Positions 27,601 through 35,504 are shown, numbered from the stretch's first letter. The stretch: 64,000 nucleotides of DNA from Cytobacillus oceanisediminis (GCF_004366035.1 NZ_SOEE01000010.1:1-64000); one strand, 5' to 3'. Notes: generated from the letters alone by a model not told the origin. Numbers and translations are program-made.

Positions 27601-28725
27601 AGGGGGTATGATCAGTATGCTACTGTTAATGAAGCAGGAAACTTCCAAATTAACGGTTATTTGCCTAGTTACAGAAAGGTAGTTTCCTATACGGTAAAAG
27701 GAATGGACAGGGCGGGAGTTAATTCCCTTCAAAAAGAATATTTCTACGTAAGAAAGGGAACTCCTTATCTCGCTACTGTACCTGACAAGGAAGAAGTGAA
27801 GACAGGAGAAAACATTCACTATTCTGTTTCAGCTCATAACCACGTGGCATGGAAACAATTAACTAATACTTATACATTTAATAAAACGAATTTAAGTATA
27901 GATACTGTTGAAGTGGTAGATGAATTGAAAGACAAGGTGATATTGGAAACAGCGGAAACGCCTCAAGGAATGTCCGTTACATTAACATCAAAAACAGGCG
28001 AAGCCATCGATGCTTCTGAAAGCGGGATATTATTGAACATTGAAGTAAACTTGAAGAATAATACATTTTACAGCAGCTATCTTCCATTAACATCAAGCGG
28101 AATTAAACTGACGAAAACAGATAATACCACTATTGCTTTAGAAGGAATTTCTCCTTCTGTCAAAGTATGGTCCAGCCTTTCTGAACTAACAAGCGAGATG
28201 AATGGTGAAGCAGTATTCCTTCGTGATAAGTATGGAAAACTTTTAACCACAGATATTGACTATAAGCAACTTGGCGCAGTCATTAAAGCTGTAGATCAGG
28301 CAGGCAATGAATATCAAGGTGAAGTGATTAATGATGGCAAATTCAAGATACTGCTGCCGTCCACACAAGAAAACATGACACTTATATTTGAAGCACCAGG
28401 CCATTTTAAAGTAGTAAAAGAATTCCAGATCGGCCGTGAAGCAGGATATGGGGAGCAACAATTTATCCAATTCTTCCCGGCAGTTGCAGGAGATGCCAAT
28501 AATGACCAAATCGTGGATATCAAAGATGCTGTCTATCTAGAAGAACATTGGAGAACAGCTGATCGCCAGGCAGACTTCAATTTTGACGGCAAGGTTGATA
28601 TGGAAGATATGAAATATATCCAGAACAATTTCTTAAAGGTGAATCCGATGGTGAAAGTGAAGGATAAACCTAAAGAAAAGTTAGCCGGAAGAAACCTTGA
28701 GGATATTGTGAATGGGTTGAAGTGA
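24673..28725 (+). CDS. Secreted S8 subtilase (Vpr/lactocepin-like) with C-terminal dockerin-like repeats
   Basis: 1350 aa. The TTG start is seven nt after GGAGG. Signal peptide with hydrophobic core TFALAGALVMSWLPLA, then an I9-type propeptide (about 90-180). The S8 domain has Asp 224 (AVLDSGIDYNHPD), His 276 (SHGTHVSGILAG) and Ser 598 (SGTSMAAPHVAG). A PA domain is inserted (about 420-530), followed by Fn3-like/DUF1034 and several beta-sandwich segments. At residues 1275-1325 two calcium-loop repeats (DANNDQIVDIKDA and DFNFDGKVDMEDM) form a dockerin-type module. No LPXTG sorting signal is seen. AT-rich and native in composition, unlike its neighbour at 19362. Probably a cell-associated or secreted protease. 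Confidence 0.92.
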   Translation: MGKEVSSKLSKGLSTFALAGALVMSWLPLAQPHSVVAKTESVVTYKEVLNNITPEQRRVIKVITSASADVGIQLPSTIDLSSDKEISVIVEFKGNAPMTNVLLEELKGNKLSINDAKAQVEKEHKNFKEDLKKLKVKGKITSSFQESYNGVSMSLPASQVSKLAESKHVKNIWENQKVELIQPVSNEAEQSSIYIGKHPHEMSQVDKLYEKGLTGKGVKVAVLDSGIDYNHPDLMDAYKGGYDFVDEDNDPMEATYEEWKESGQPLYNPTLYYTSHGTHVSGILAGQGDGKSPLSVKGVAPDADLYVYRVLGPYGSGTIEDVLQGIEQSLKDKMDVINLSLGDVLNDPLSPLSASINNAALAGVTPVLAAGNEGPGLYSVGSPATSALGITVGSTDTKVSYPNFTGTLQSSQLQGNIELRYSTSELGVNPRDLKGKTLPIVDVGQGTETEYEGKDVRGKIVLIQTGGTERLNVAFSIAKEKGAAVAIGYSKYGGFISDSFPEDPHLLPAFTMEGSLAKELSNALKTEEVTVTFDEIKEREIERDDYISFFSSSGPARLTYDIKPEVVAPGGNILSTVPKYYYQVDDYKQSYAKFSGTSMAAPHVAGIAALLLQANPKSAPDDIKGMLMNTADDLEPNYSVFDLGAGKVDALEAAEASLLIQVKDTAPHMKNGKVKTVKDLTGALSFGTKFVTGSDIVDSREISLQNRSDQDQEYSVDISFNVNARGSLDGQKQGVELKTAETVALKANGKKEISVNLLIPEAAEIGIYEGYVTFTNVNQEGEVYQLPFAVRKVKEGVDYVESSNFLSTVRENGYSSSPSLNGSFSLNSHMKNIDIFLVDTETNKEIGFLGSMDGRFIQENTHVNLYGYFNGSYYPLTNDPRQPIAYETKEAIQGTFKTKFVFTADDGKQTIIEKPFVLDNEMPTLHTELKERIIEVDSDASFSIPGAIQDPQIDLAKGAGIEVNQGNNRVTYLASDRGYDQYATVNEAGNFQINGYLPSYRKVVSYTVKGMDRAGVNSLQKEYFYVRKGTPYLATVPDKEEVKTGENIHYSVSAHNHVAWKQLTNTYTFNKTNLSIDTVEVVDELKDKVILETAETPQGMSVTLTSKTGEAIDASESGILLNIEVNLKNNTFYSSYLPLTSSGIKLTKTDNTTIALEGISPSVKVWSSLSELTSEMNGEAVFLRDKYGKLLTTDIDYKQLGAVIKAVDQAGNEYQGEVINDGKFKILLPSTQENMTLIFEAPGHFKVVKEFQIGREAGYGEQQFIQFFPAVAGDANNDQIVDIKDAVYLEEHWRTADRQADFNFDGKVDMEDMKYIQNNFLKVNPMVKVKDKPKEKLAGRNLEDIVNGLK

Positions 28726-28772
28726 TGAATATGAAAGCTATATAGAGATTGAGATATTTGTTTAATCAAGTT

Positions 28773-28817
28773 GGTGCCTGTCCGTAAAAGGCTAATGTGG
28801 GAACAGGCACTTTTTTA
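28773..28817 (+). terminator. Terminator after the second subtilase
   Basis: Stem GTGCCTGT/ACAGGCAC followed by T6, 48 nt after the stop. The remainder of the spacer to 29032 contains a second GGTGCCTGCC motif (28876-28885), part of a repeat often seen in Bacillus spacers, and no supportable gene. Confidence 0.8.
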
Positions 28818-29032
28818 CCCTTTGCTTAATCAGTTCACCCGTCAGCACGGTGGAAGGGATCGTTTCCCTAATTTTGGTGCCTGCCCCCCAATGTGCTAAA
28901 GCTTTAGCGTAGCGTGTTCCTAAAGGTTTAAGTGAGAAATATATTAATAAATAACATTGTTGGATTATAGACAAATTTCAAACAACAAGACCACAGAATA
29001 CAATAAAATGAAGTAAAATAAACGTCCAATTT

Positions 29033-29062
29033 AAGCCCACCCGTTCCCCAGGGTGGGTTTAA
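29033..29062. terminator. Terminator of the DUF3189 gene
   Basis: Stem AAGCCCACCC/GGGTGGGTTT with an 8-nt loop, just past the end of the minus-strand gene at 29069. It is GC-rich and strong; T-rich flanks exist on the + side. Confidence 0.7.
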
Positions 29063-29068
29063 CATTTT

Positions 29069-29581
29069 TTATGCTTGGTATTCCTTATTCTCAATATTTA
29101 CAATCGATTTGTTTGATTCCTTCGCAATCCTCTTTGTCTCATTCACTAATTGAGTGATATTCCCACAACACTTTTGTGCACCATTTACAAGAAGAGGGAC
29201 TCCAATAACATCAACTCCTAATCCTCGGGAGAAGAAGCCTCCTAAAGTCATTGCAAAAGGTACAACAGGAGAGGTATTTGAGAGGACAACTTTCTCTTCC
29301 ATCAGTTTATTGCTGTTTAACATTTCACAAAAGTTATGTAGAGATTTAACAGCAATTTTTGAAGATCGCCTGCCAAGTGTGTAAACCTGATTTCCTTCGT
29401 CATCTTCCCCATGAAAAATAAACTTTCCGGCGTCTTTCTTTTTTAACTTGTTAAAGTAAGGAACATCAAGTATTTCATCTTTGCTAGGTACAGTATTTGA
29501 TTCACTTAAAATGTTAAGGTGATAGGCGGCAGCTAAAGAAGTAGTATGTGTGCCGCCAAAATCATGATAAATGTAAATCAA
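29069..29581 (-). CDS. DUF3189-family protein
   Basis: A protein of about 170 aa of a Firmicute family without known function. Recognised by the N-terminal YHDFGGTHTTSLAAAYHLN and the conserved block GVDVIGVPLLVNGAQKCCGN. The family has a P-loop-like start and conserved Cys near the end. Several starts are in frame; TTG 29581 is chosen because GGGAG lies seven nt upstream, giving a start just before the YIYHDFGG motif. TTG 29596 would have no ribosome site. Cytosolic; no operon partner. Confidence 0.8.
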   Translation of the reverse strand: MIYIYHDFGGTHTTSLAAAYHLNILSESNTVPSKDEILDVPYFNKLKKKDAGKFIFHGEDDEGNQVYTLGRRSSKIAVKSLHNFCEMLNSNKLMEEKVVLSNTSPVVPFAMTLGGFFSRGLGVDVIGVPLLVNGAQKCCGNITQLVNETKRIAKESNKSIVNIENKEYQA

Positions 29582-29654
29582 AATTTTCACTCCCAATGAC
29601 TTTATGTACTTGTATAAGAAAGGAATATCTATTCGAAAGAAAGTTTAGGCAAGA

Positions 29655-29680
29655 TACCTTCAAATAATTATTTGAAGGTA
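29655..29680. repeat. 26-bp perfect palindrome
   Basis: The sequence reads identically on both strands (TACCTTCAAATAA / TTATTTGAAGGTA) and is followed by CCAGACACT. It is not placed as a terminator of a visible gene. It lies in the 294-bp spacer (29582-29875), which is otherwise empty. Confidence 0.7.
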
Positions 29681-29875
29681 CCAGACACTAAGAAAGGAAC
29701 TTGAATAAATCGCTTCTTTTAGTATTTTGTTCTTTGGATACCTTTAAAATTCATTTTTGAAGATTTAATATTACATGTTTGTGTAAAGTGTATTCATTAT
29801 TAAATTTAATTACCATACATACTTGTAATAAATTTGTCCAACATATACTTGAAAATAATTTTAGGAGTGATAATT

Positions 29876-30394
29876 GTGAAAAAGGTTACATATTTGGCAT
29901 TAGCTTTTTTACCAATACCTTTATTATTTGGTTGTGCAGCCAACCAAAACAACGAAGCGGTGGATAATGGTGATAACAATGGAGTTAGAAACGTTCAATA
30001 CAGACAGAATGATATGAACATTTTAGATACTCGAAACGGTGATGACCGTAATAATGATAACAAAATGAAGGTGGCAGATGAGTCGGCTGATAGAATTTCA
30101 GAACTCAAAGAAGTAGAAACAGCAAATGTTATTGTTACCAATAGAAATGCCTATGTTGCAGTTGTTTTGCGTGATGGGGCAAAAGGAGACGTAACAGATC
30201 GTTTAGAAAATAAGATAGCAGACAAAGTAAGGGGCACAGATAAAGATATTCAAAATGTATTTGTATCATCAAATCCAGACTTTGTAGAGCGAATGAAGGA
30301 TTATGGAAACCGAATTAATGAAGGTGATCCGATAGAAGGTTTATTCGATGAATTTACTGAAACAGTTCGAAGAGTATTTCCAAATGCTCGTTAA
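29876..30394 (+). CDS. YhcN/YlaJ-family sporulation lipoprotein
   Basis: A 172-aa lipoprotein. GTG 29876 is eight nt after AGGAG; the frame is open further upstream but without a ribosome site. The signal peptide ends in a lipobox (LLFGC, Cys near 18). An Asn/Asp-rich linker follows, then the YhcN/YlaJ domain with RISELKEVETANVIVTNRNA and DIQNVFVSSNPDFVERM. Members are found in spore membranes or coats of Bacillus and affect germination or outgrowth. Ends in a long terminator hairpin. Confidence 0.88.
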   Translation: MKKVTYLALAFLPIPLLFGCAANQNNEAVDNGDNNGVRNVQYRQNDMNILDTRNGDDRNNDNKMKVADESADRISELKEVETANVIVTNRNAYVAVVLRDGAKGDVTDRLENKIADKVRGTDKDIQNVFVSSNPDFVERMKDYGNRINEGDPIEGLFDEFTETVRRVFPNAR

Positions 30395-30395
30395 T

Positions 30396-30450
30396 TAAGA
30401 ATAATAAAAAGCTCTTCTCTTCTCAATCGAGAGGAGCTTTTTATTATTCG
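30396..30450. terminator. Terminator after the YhcN-like gene
   Basis: Long interrupted stem (AATAATAAAAAGCTC / GAGCTTTTTATTATT, plus CTCTTCTC/GAGAG inner pairs). Works in both directions between convergent genes. Confidence 0.85.
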
Positions 30451-30481
30451 AGGAAAAATTTTTTACTAAATAAGAGAAGGA

Positions 30482-30940
30482 TTATTCCTTTTTTTCAAAA
30501 AGGTATTGAAATCCATATAATATGGGTGCTTTATAAAAAATATAAAGGAAAAATTGCCAATTATTTAATCGATCTAATGTAGCAACTTTTAATTTTTTCA
30601 TTAAACTTAAATGTGGAAATGCAAAGAAAAAATCTATAATAGCATTAAGCAATATAAAACGTTTAAAATTTCCATAAGTCAATTTTAATATCCACATGGA
30701 ACCAACTAAATGCGGCCCGATGTTGAAAGGGAGTTCTCCTGAAACGTATGATTTTGGGTTGTTATAAAAAAACCACCACTTATACTTTTTACCAAATTGA
30801 ACATTTATTCCCTCTAAAATCACTATAAGGATTGAAGCAGGTAAAAACCTTTTAACATTCCTAATCCCTAGAAAAGGTATTGTCGACCATGCAAGTAAGA
30901 TCATTATTATATTAATGGTCCATTGCTTCTTTAAGGACAT
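30482..30940 (-). CDS. Hypothetical membrane protein (four-helix, Bacillus family)
   Basis: A 152-aa protein with about four hydrophobic segments. Recognisable features are the opening WSTIPFLGIRNVKRFLPASI, a conserved KYKWWFFYNNPKS motif and GPHLVGSMWILKLTYGN. No function is known to me. A frameshifted paralogue with the same order of motifs lies at 50185-50650. The reading frame starts at ATG 30940. No operon partner. Confidence 0.75.
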   Translation of the reverse strand: MSLKKQWTINIIMILLAWSTIPFLGIRNVKRFLPASILIVILEGINVQFGKKYKWWFFYNNPKSYVSGELPFNIGPHLVGSMWILKLTYGNFKRFILLNAIIDFFFAFPHLSLMKKLKVATLDRLNNWQFFLYIFYKAPILYGFQYLFEKKE

Positions 30941-31225
30941 AGTATTTTGTCCCCCCTTATCCTTCTTAGAATGCTCCCGACTATTTTAAAGTATCCAAGC
31001 TTATGACAGGAAAAAATCATAAAAGATCTAGAGAAGCATCTTTATTTTCGATAAAACAGCCGGTACCTATTTATAAAGTAAAAATGCTTATGATATTTTG
31101 CACAATGAGAGCTGCTAAACGAGCAGCTTTTTTCTTCTTAAAAAACGAGGCAGGTTTGTTTAAGAAGGAGTTGCTTTCTTTTTGGTGAAATACTCCTTAT
31201 TTGATACCTAATTTTAAAGGAGAAG
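30941..31225. repeat. Spacer containing a dispersed terminator-type repeat
   Basis: At 31106-31160 the pattern GAGCTGCTAAACGAGCAGCTTTTTT is followed by AACGAGGCAGGTTTGTTTAA. Versions of one or both halves recur at 48164, 51611, 55503, 56200, 56418, 58212, 58463, 59376, 60590 and 62252. This copy looks the most complete. No gene is seen in the spacer. Confidence 0.55.
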
Positions 31226-31231
31226 ATGTTA

Positions 31232-31600
31232 ATGAAACGAACTGACCTGCTATTAAGAATGCTCGATACTATGTACGATAATGAGAGTGGGTATGCGCCT
31301 ATCAAACCTGCAATAGAAGGGCTCACCGCAGAACAAGCTAGGTGGAGACCAACAGGAGACACAACAAAATCAATTTGGGAAAATGTTAATCATTTTATTT
31401 ACTATAAAGAAAGACTTGCAGCAAATTTAGAAGGCCGTGAATTGCCACTAAATCTCGATGGTGATGAAACTTTCTAGCTAACGATACAATCAAATAATGA
31501 CAAAGAATGGATTGGAGTCGTTGAACGCGCGGAAATGGTTCAACGCAACCTTCGCCCAAAGGTCAAATCATTGCTCTATAACAGGGCGAGGAGATGGAGT
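31232..31600 (+). pseudogene. Broken DinB-family gene
   Basis: Begins normally (MKRTDLLLRMLDTMYDNESG, with AAAGGAG upstream) and shows the DinB helix ILENV-type region as SIWENVNHFIYYKERLAANL. An in-frame TAG (31475) interrupts it. The same frame goes on with LTIQSNNDKEWIGVVERAEM, which is still family-like, and then loses similarity near 31570. Nonsense mutation plus 3' deletion. An intact DinB relative is at 51725. Confidence 0.75.
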
Positions 31601-31776
31601 TTTTTAGAGAAAAAGAACGGCTGCTGATTCAGAAGAATAACAAGCTCAAAGGCGTTTGTAATTATCAGGGATCAGGCTATTCTGGCGTTGCCTTTCATCT
31701 GAATGAAAAAGGTCGATTTGGCGGATTAGATTTCTTTGTAGCAAGTAAAGACCGGTGGCAGGATGGTGGGGCTTGA
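31594..31776 (+). pseudogene. Unrecognised C-terminal fragment
   Basis: A 60-codon frame, coding-like toward its end (GVAFHLNEKGRFGGLDFFVA then SKDRWQDGGA), directly behind the broken DinB gene. The N-terminal part runs through the former DinB frame. Probably the tail of another deleted gene; I cannot name the family. Confidence 0.3.
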
Positions 31777-32152
31777 ATGAAAGAAAAGAGAAACAAAAAG
31801 GCCATTAATGGGCCGAAGAGTGTGCTGAAGAAGAAACATTCTTTTAATAAGGAGTTAATACATCTATATGCTTGACCTAATTAATAGGTGAATGTTTATG
31901 AGCCTACTTATAAATAATCAAAAGTCCCCAGAAAGGGGACTAGTTGGAGTGAAACCTACAAGAAGAGCCTTATACACTATATGTATATATCTAAGAATAA
32001 GGTTTAAATTTTTAAGTTAACAAAAGAGCAAAGGAGTGAAATAGATAGTATTCATTGATGCGAGAAATGCTAAAAATATCCAAATTTTGTCTTAAAAGGA
32101 GAAATAAGTGTTTGCGATAAATGATGCAAAGAAACTAAATAATCAGCCAGTT
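31777..32152. other. Spacer with a small hairpin, no gene seen
   Basis: Contains a perfect small hairpin AGTCCCC-AGAA-GGGGACT (31922-31940). No frame with a convincing start and family resemblance is visible. Confidence 0.4.
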
Positions 32153-32284
32153 TCATTTTCCTTTTTTCTCGGCTCTAAAAGTCCAAGCAACTACTAAGAG
32201 CCAAAAAGCTGTTAATATACTTGGAACACCAAGTGTTGCGAAAAATACATTTTTTAAAGTGTATTGATCAATCCAATTGAGCAT
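32153..32284 (-). CDS. Small membrane peptide, 43 aa
   Basis: ATG 32284 is preceded by GAGGTGATACC (ribosome site four to five nt upstream). It encodes MLNWIDQYTLKNVFFATLGV, then a single hydrophobic segment rich in Leu/Val/Trp (about residues 13-36), then a positively charged tail RAEKKGK. The arrangement is that of a single-span membrane peptide with a cytoplasmic basic end. No family recognised. It is isolated, between decayed sequences. Confidence 0.55.
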   Translation of the reverse strand: MLNWIDQYTLKNVFFATLGVPSILTAFWLLVVAWTFRAEKKGK

Positions 32285-32814
32285 GGTATCACCTCTTCAG
32301 CAAGTGAGCAAGGGCCAAATCGAGGTGATGGAAAATTAGTGGATTGACCTTGCTCGTGCAGATAGTATGTCCAGGTAAAATTGCTTTATACATTCCTGAC
32401 ACGAAATACGAATTAGAGGGTGGGGAAATGTAACATCAATTATCTTATTTCCATACCGTATAAGAGTGGAATATGAGAAAGAAATATTCAAAAGGCATCA
32501 AAGTGGAGGAATACTAACAAAGGAAAACTTTAAATATGTATTACGGACCATCGAATGATGATGGAGCTTGAAATGCACTTAAATACTGAAACTGAATTCT
32601 TCTATACATGATTTCATTGAGAATGAATGGGGAATTGACAAAAAATTCATTGACTACGTAATTAAAGACAATCTCGCATCTGCAACTGGATTTTTATTAA
32701 ATCCAAGTTTTTTAATGTATAGTTGGATAATTAGCACGAAACAAAATGATAGAGGAGTTAAGAAATAAAAAAATCCCCTAATCGGGGTCAAAAATATGAG
32801 TTCTTTAAATGTTA
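32285..32814. other. Decayed region with a coding-like remnant
   Basis: A + frame at 32598-32768 (from IENEWGIDKKFIDYVIKDNL to ISTKQNDRGVKK, stop) has no start codon and looks like the 3' end of a lost gene of unknown family. The rest of the 530 bp carries several frames interrupted by stops and no supportable gene. Confidence 0.3.
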
Positions 32815-32973
32815 TTACTTACATTTGGATTGGAACCTAAAAATTAGTTCGTCCAACATCTGACTATTTTTTATAGTCTCAGGATGTTTCAATCCTTTTT
32901 TGATACCAGTTTCAATGAGTACTTTTCTTAAAAATTGAATCTTTTTGTTAAGCTCTCGGCAGAAATTACACAT
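32815..32973 (-). CDS. Spo0E-family aspartyl-phosphate phosphatase
   Basis: A 52-aa protein. ATG 32973 is behind AAAGGAG. It fits the Spo0E family in length and pattern: N-terminal helix with ELNKKIQFLRKVLIETG, loop, then the signature SQMLDELI in the second helix. Spo0E proteins dephosphorylate Spo0A-P and delay sporulation. The ordinary family motif SQxLDxLI is intact, so activity is plausible. The extra CxxC pair at residues 2-5 is common in short members. A weak terminator (CCCCGATTAGGGG then T7) follows on the minus strand. Confidence 0.82.
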   Translation of the reverse strand: MCNFCRELNKKIQFLRKVLIETGIKKGLKHPETIKNSQMLDELIFRFQSKCK

Positions 32974-33395
32974 TAATTCGCTCCTTTAATTGATAAAAGT
33001 CCAGGAACAATTATTACAGATGAATGGGAAATTATGAATCTTTTCGACAAAACTTGTCTCAAACCGACAAGAAATTAATAATAAAAGTGGAATCAGTAAA
33101 TTAAAAAAGAGCAACAACCGTTACTCCTAAATGAAGAATTCAAAAAATAATTCAAATAAAAAATAAATCAAAATAGCAAGACCGATAAGACAAAAGAATC
33201 CGATTAATTTATTGGTAAAATTCTTAGATATACCGATTCGATTTAAGAGTGTGGAACTAGGCAAAAAACTAACATTGTTACAAACAATGAGGCAATCGCA
33301 AGTGCTAAGCCATTTATTATGCTGTTGTTCGCTTTATACATTAGAAAACCCATTTTTATAAAAGGTTTAAAATCTTCCACGAGGATGCATAAAAT

Positions 33396-33557
33396 ATGAG
33401 TGAAACGATTGAAATTTCGGACATTACCGTTGAACTTGATGAAAGCGGAGACAGAAGAGCTTTTATTGGTGATTTTAAAGAGCCAGTATATTACGGTATG
33501 CGGCCGGAGCATGACATTCAGCAGCCGCAATTCCTCCATTATCGTAAACAGAATTGA
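33396..33557 (+). pseudogene. N-terminal fragment of an unidentified (possibly OsmC-like) gene
   Basis: An ATG frame of 53 codons whose first 35 look like genuine coding sequence (MSETIEISDITVELDESGDR then AFIGDFKEPVYYGM). Similarity to a known fold stops after that. The start resembles some OsmC-family proteins, but I am not certain. The sequence from 32974 to 33395 shows no gene. Confidence 0.35.
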
Positions 33558-33638
33558 TTATGCGATGTAAATCTTCATCTCTTTGGCAAGGTCATACTTT
33601 CCCCCATGACCTCCAACAATTAATACAACATCATACAT
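33558..33638 (-). pseudogene. Short fragment, possibly DJ-1/PfpI-like
   Basis: A 26-codon minus-strand frame reading MYDVVLIVGGHGGKYDLAKE. The GGHGG strand-turn resembles class I glutamine-amidotransferase/DJ-1 proteins, without the nucleophile-elbow Cys. It abuts the previous fragment, so two gene ends seem to have been joined. Confidence 0.35.
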
Positions 33639-33710
33639 AGCATTCGACTGGTCACTTTAGGCACGCTCAAAGCTAATAACTTAAAGCTCACCATTTTGGC
33701 GAGCTTTAAG

Positions 33711-34076
33711 TTATTTCGCTGAATTGATTTTTACTGTATCTTTTTCAAAAGTTGTTTTCATGTAATCTTTGCCCCATTCGTACATAGCGTCAAGGATTGG
33801 CATTAAGCTTAATCCCTGCTCTGTCAGGGAATATTCCACTTTTGGAGGAACAACAGGATATACTTTACGGGAAATAATTTTGTCTTCTTCCAGTTCACGT
33901 AATTGGTTCACTAACATTCTCTGCGTAATCCCTGGAATGAGCGCCTTTAATTCACCGAAGCGCTTTGTTCCTTCTTTACCTAAATGCCATAAGATAATCA
34001 TTTTCCACTTTCCGCCGATTACAGATAGGGTCAATTCCTTTTCACAATTAAACATTTTACCATCCAAACGGGACAA
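33711..34076 (-). CDS. hxlR: HxlR transcriptional activator of formaldehyde detoxification
   Basis: About 121 aa, the HxlR prototype family (winged helix). It has the Cys-containing N-terminus [18 protein letters not shown] and the central [23 protein letters not shown] 34076 gives [14 protein letters not shown], in line with the B. subtilis protein (about 120 aa); GAGGTGA lies just upstream. In B. subtilis HxlR senses formaldehyde through its conserved cysteine and activates hxlAB. That Cys is present here and hxlAB is divergent at 34288. Confidence 0.92.
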   Translation of the reverse strand: MSRLDGKMFNCEKELTLSVIGGKWKMIILWHLGKEGTKRFGELKALIPGITQRMLVNQLRELEEDKIISRKVYPVVPPKVEYSLTEQGLSLMPILDAMYEWGKDYMKTTFEKDTVKINSAK

Positions 34077-34287
34077 TCTAATCACCTCATCCCCAATTAT
34101 ACCTCATGGTATACTTTTTGGCACTATGTAAATAAATTGTGCGTACTTACATAAATTTGTTATAACTACTATAATATTTTCTACACAGTGACCTTTATTC
34201 TATTTGCCTAACATTAACATGCAAAAAATCAAATGAAATAGAGATTTTTAAACTGTGCATCAATTTTTATTATAGAGGAGTGGCATA
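34077..34287. promoter_or_regulatory. hxlR-hxlA divergent promoter region
   Basis: A 211-bp AT-rich spacer that must contain the HxlR-controlled hxlAB promoter. A good ribosome site (AGAGGAGTGG) precedes hxlA. HxlR operators are expected here by homology, but I cannot mark them exactly. Confidence 0.5.
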
Positions 34288-34920
34288 ATGGAATTACAAC
34301 TAGCATTAGACCTAGTTAACATCCCGGAAGCAATAGAACTAATCACAGAGGTTGAAGAACACATCGATGTTGTAGAAATCGGCACACCCGTTGTGATCAA
34401 TGAAGGACTTCGCGCTGTAAAAGAAATCAAAGAAGCCTTCCCTAATTTAAAGGTACTTGCAGATCTTAAAATTATGGATGCTGCTGGATATGAAGTTATG
34501 AAAGCATCAGAAGCTGGTGCAGATATTATAACGATTTTAGGCGCTGCTGAAGACGAGTCCATTAAGGGTGCTGTAAAAGAGGCGAAAAAGCAAGGAAAAA
34601 AAATCCTGGTAGATATGATTGCAGTAAAAGACATTGAAGGAAGAGCTAAAGAATTGGATGCCCTTGGTGTTGACTTTATATGCGTTCATACAGGCTACGA
34701 TTTACAGGCTGTCGGCCAGAACTCTTTTGAAGATCTAAGAGCCATTAAAAGCGTAGTAAGAAATGCAAAAACAGCTATTGCTGGCGGCATTAAGCTAGAA
34801 ACACTTCCAGAAGTGGTAAAAGCAGCCCCTGACCTTATTATTGTTGGTGGGGGCATTACAGGACAAGCTGATAAAAAAACTACTACTGCAAAAATGCAGG
34901 AAATGATACATCAAGGATAA
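34288..34920 (+). CDS. hxlA: 3-hexulose-6-phosphate synthase
   Basis: A 210-aa orotidine-5'-phosphate-decarboxylase-superfamily barrel enzyme. It condenses formaldehyde with ribulose 5-phosphate to give hexulose 6-phosphate (ribulose monophosphate pathway). Seen: start MELQLALDLVNIPEAIEL, the phosphate/metal motif LADLKIMDAAGYEV (DxKxxD) near residue 60, and the C-terminal phosphate-binding AIAGGIKLE / IIVGGGIT. Five nt separate it from hxlB. Expected to be induced by formaldehyde through HxlR. Confidence 0.95.
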   Translation: MELQLALDLVNIPEAIELITEVEEHIDVVEIGTPVVINEGLRAVKEIKEAFPNLKVLADLKIMDAAGYEVMKASEAGADIITILGAAEDESIKGAVKEAKKQGKKILVDMIAVKDIEGRAKELDALGVDFICVHTGYDLQAVGQNSFEDLRAIKSVVRNAKTAIAGGIKLETLPEVVKAAPDLIIVGGGITGQADKKTTTAKMQEMIHQG

Positions 34921-34925
34921 AGACA

Positions 34926-35483
34926 ATGCAAACAACGAATTTTATGGAAACAATCCTTGACGAGCTCCAAATGGCAGCTGGTTATATATCAAATCAAGAG
35001 GCGGAAGAGCTAGTCAATAAGATTCTTGAATCTAAAAAAATATTTGTGGCAGGTGCTGGCAGATCAGGGCTTATGGCAAGATCTTTTGTGATGCGACTGA
35101 TGCATGTGGGTCTTGAAGCTTATGTTGTCGGCGAAACGGTAACACCCAATTTTGAAAACAAAGACACCCTGATTATCTGTTCTGGATCAGGGGAAACAAA
35201 AAGCCTTGTTTCCATTGCTGAAAAAGCAAAGAATATTGGTGGAACAATCGTAGTTATTACAACGTCTCCTGAATCAAGGATTGGACAGTTGGCAGATCGG
35301 ACCATCAAAATGCCTGGATCTCCAAAGGACCAAGCAAAGGGTGACTACAGGACGATTCAACCGATGGGTTCATTGTTTGAACAAACACTGCTATTGTTCT
35401 ACGATGCAACGATTTTACGAATCATGGATAAAAAAGAACTGGATACAACTAAAATGTATGGCAAACATGCCAATCTTGAATAA
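34926..35483 (+). CDS. hxlB: 6-phospho-3-hexuloisomerase
   Basis: A 185-aa SIS-domain isomerase that turns hexulose 6-phosphate into fructose 6-phosphate, the second step of formaldehyde assimilation/detoxification. Visible: SIS sugar-phosphate-binding loop VAGAGRSGLMARSF, and CSGSGETKSLVSIAEKA with the Ser/Thr cluster. Length is normal. Co-transcribed with hxlA, with a terminator after it. Confidence 0.95.
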   Translation: MQTTNFMETILDELQMAAGYISNQEAEELVNKILESKKIFVAGAGRSGLMARSFVMRLMHVGLEAYVVGETVTPNFENKDTLIICSGSGETKSLVSIAEKAKNIGGTIVVITTSPESRIGQLADRTIKMPGSPKDQAKGDYRTIQPMGSLFEQTLLLFYDATILRIMDKKELDTTKMYGKHANLE

Positions 35484-35504
35484 AAGTTACTTTATCTGAG
35501 ATGG

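Noticed and set aside
28792..28974. 60-codon minus-strand frame over the spacer after the second subtilase
   Set aside because: It runs through the terminator hairpin and a repeated GGTGCCTGCC spacer element. No start signal.
33243..33539. 98-codon minus-strand frame
   Set aside because: It overlaps a better coding-like fragment on the other strand and appears to be a chance joining of scraps.
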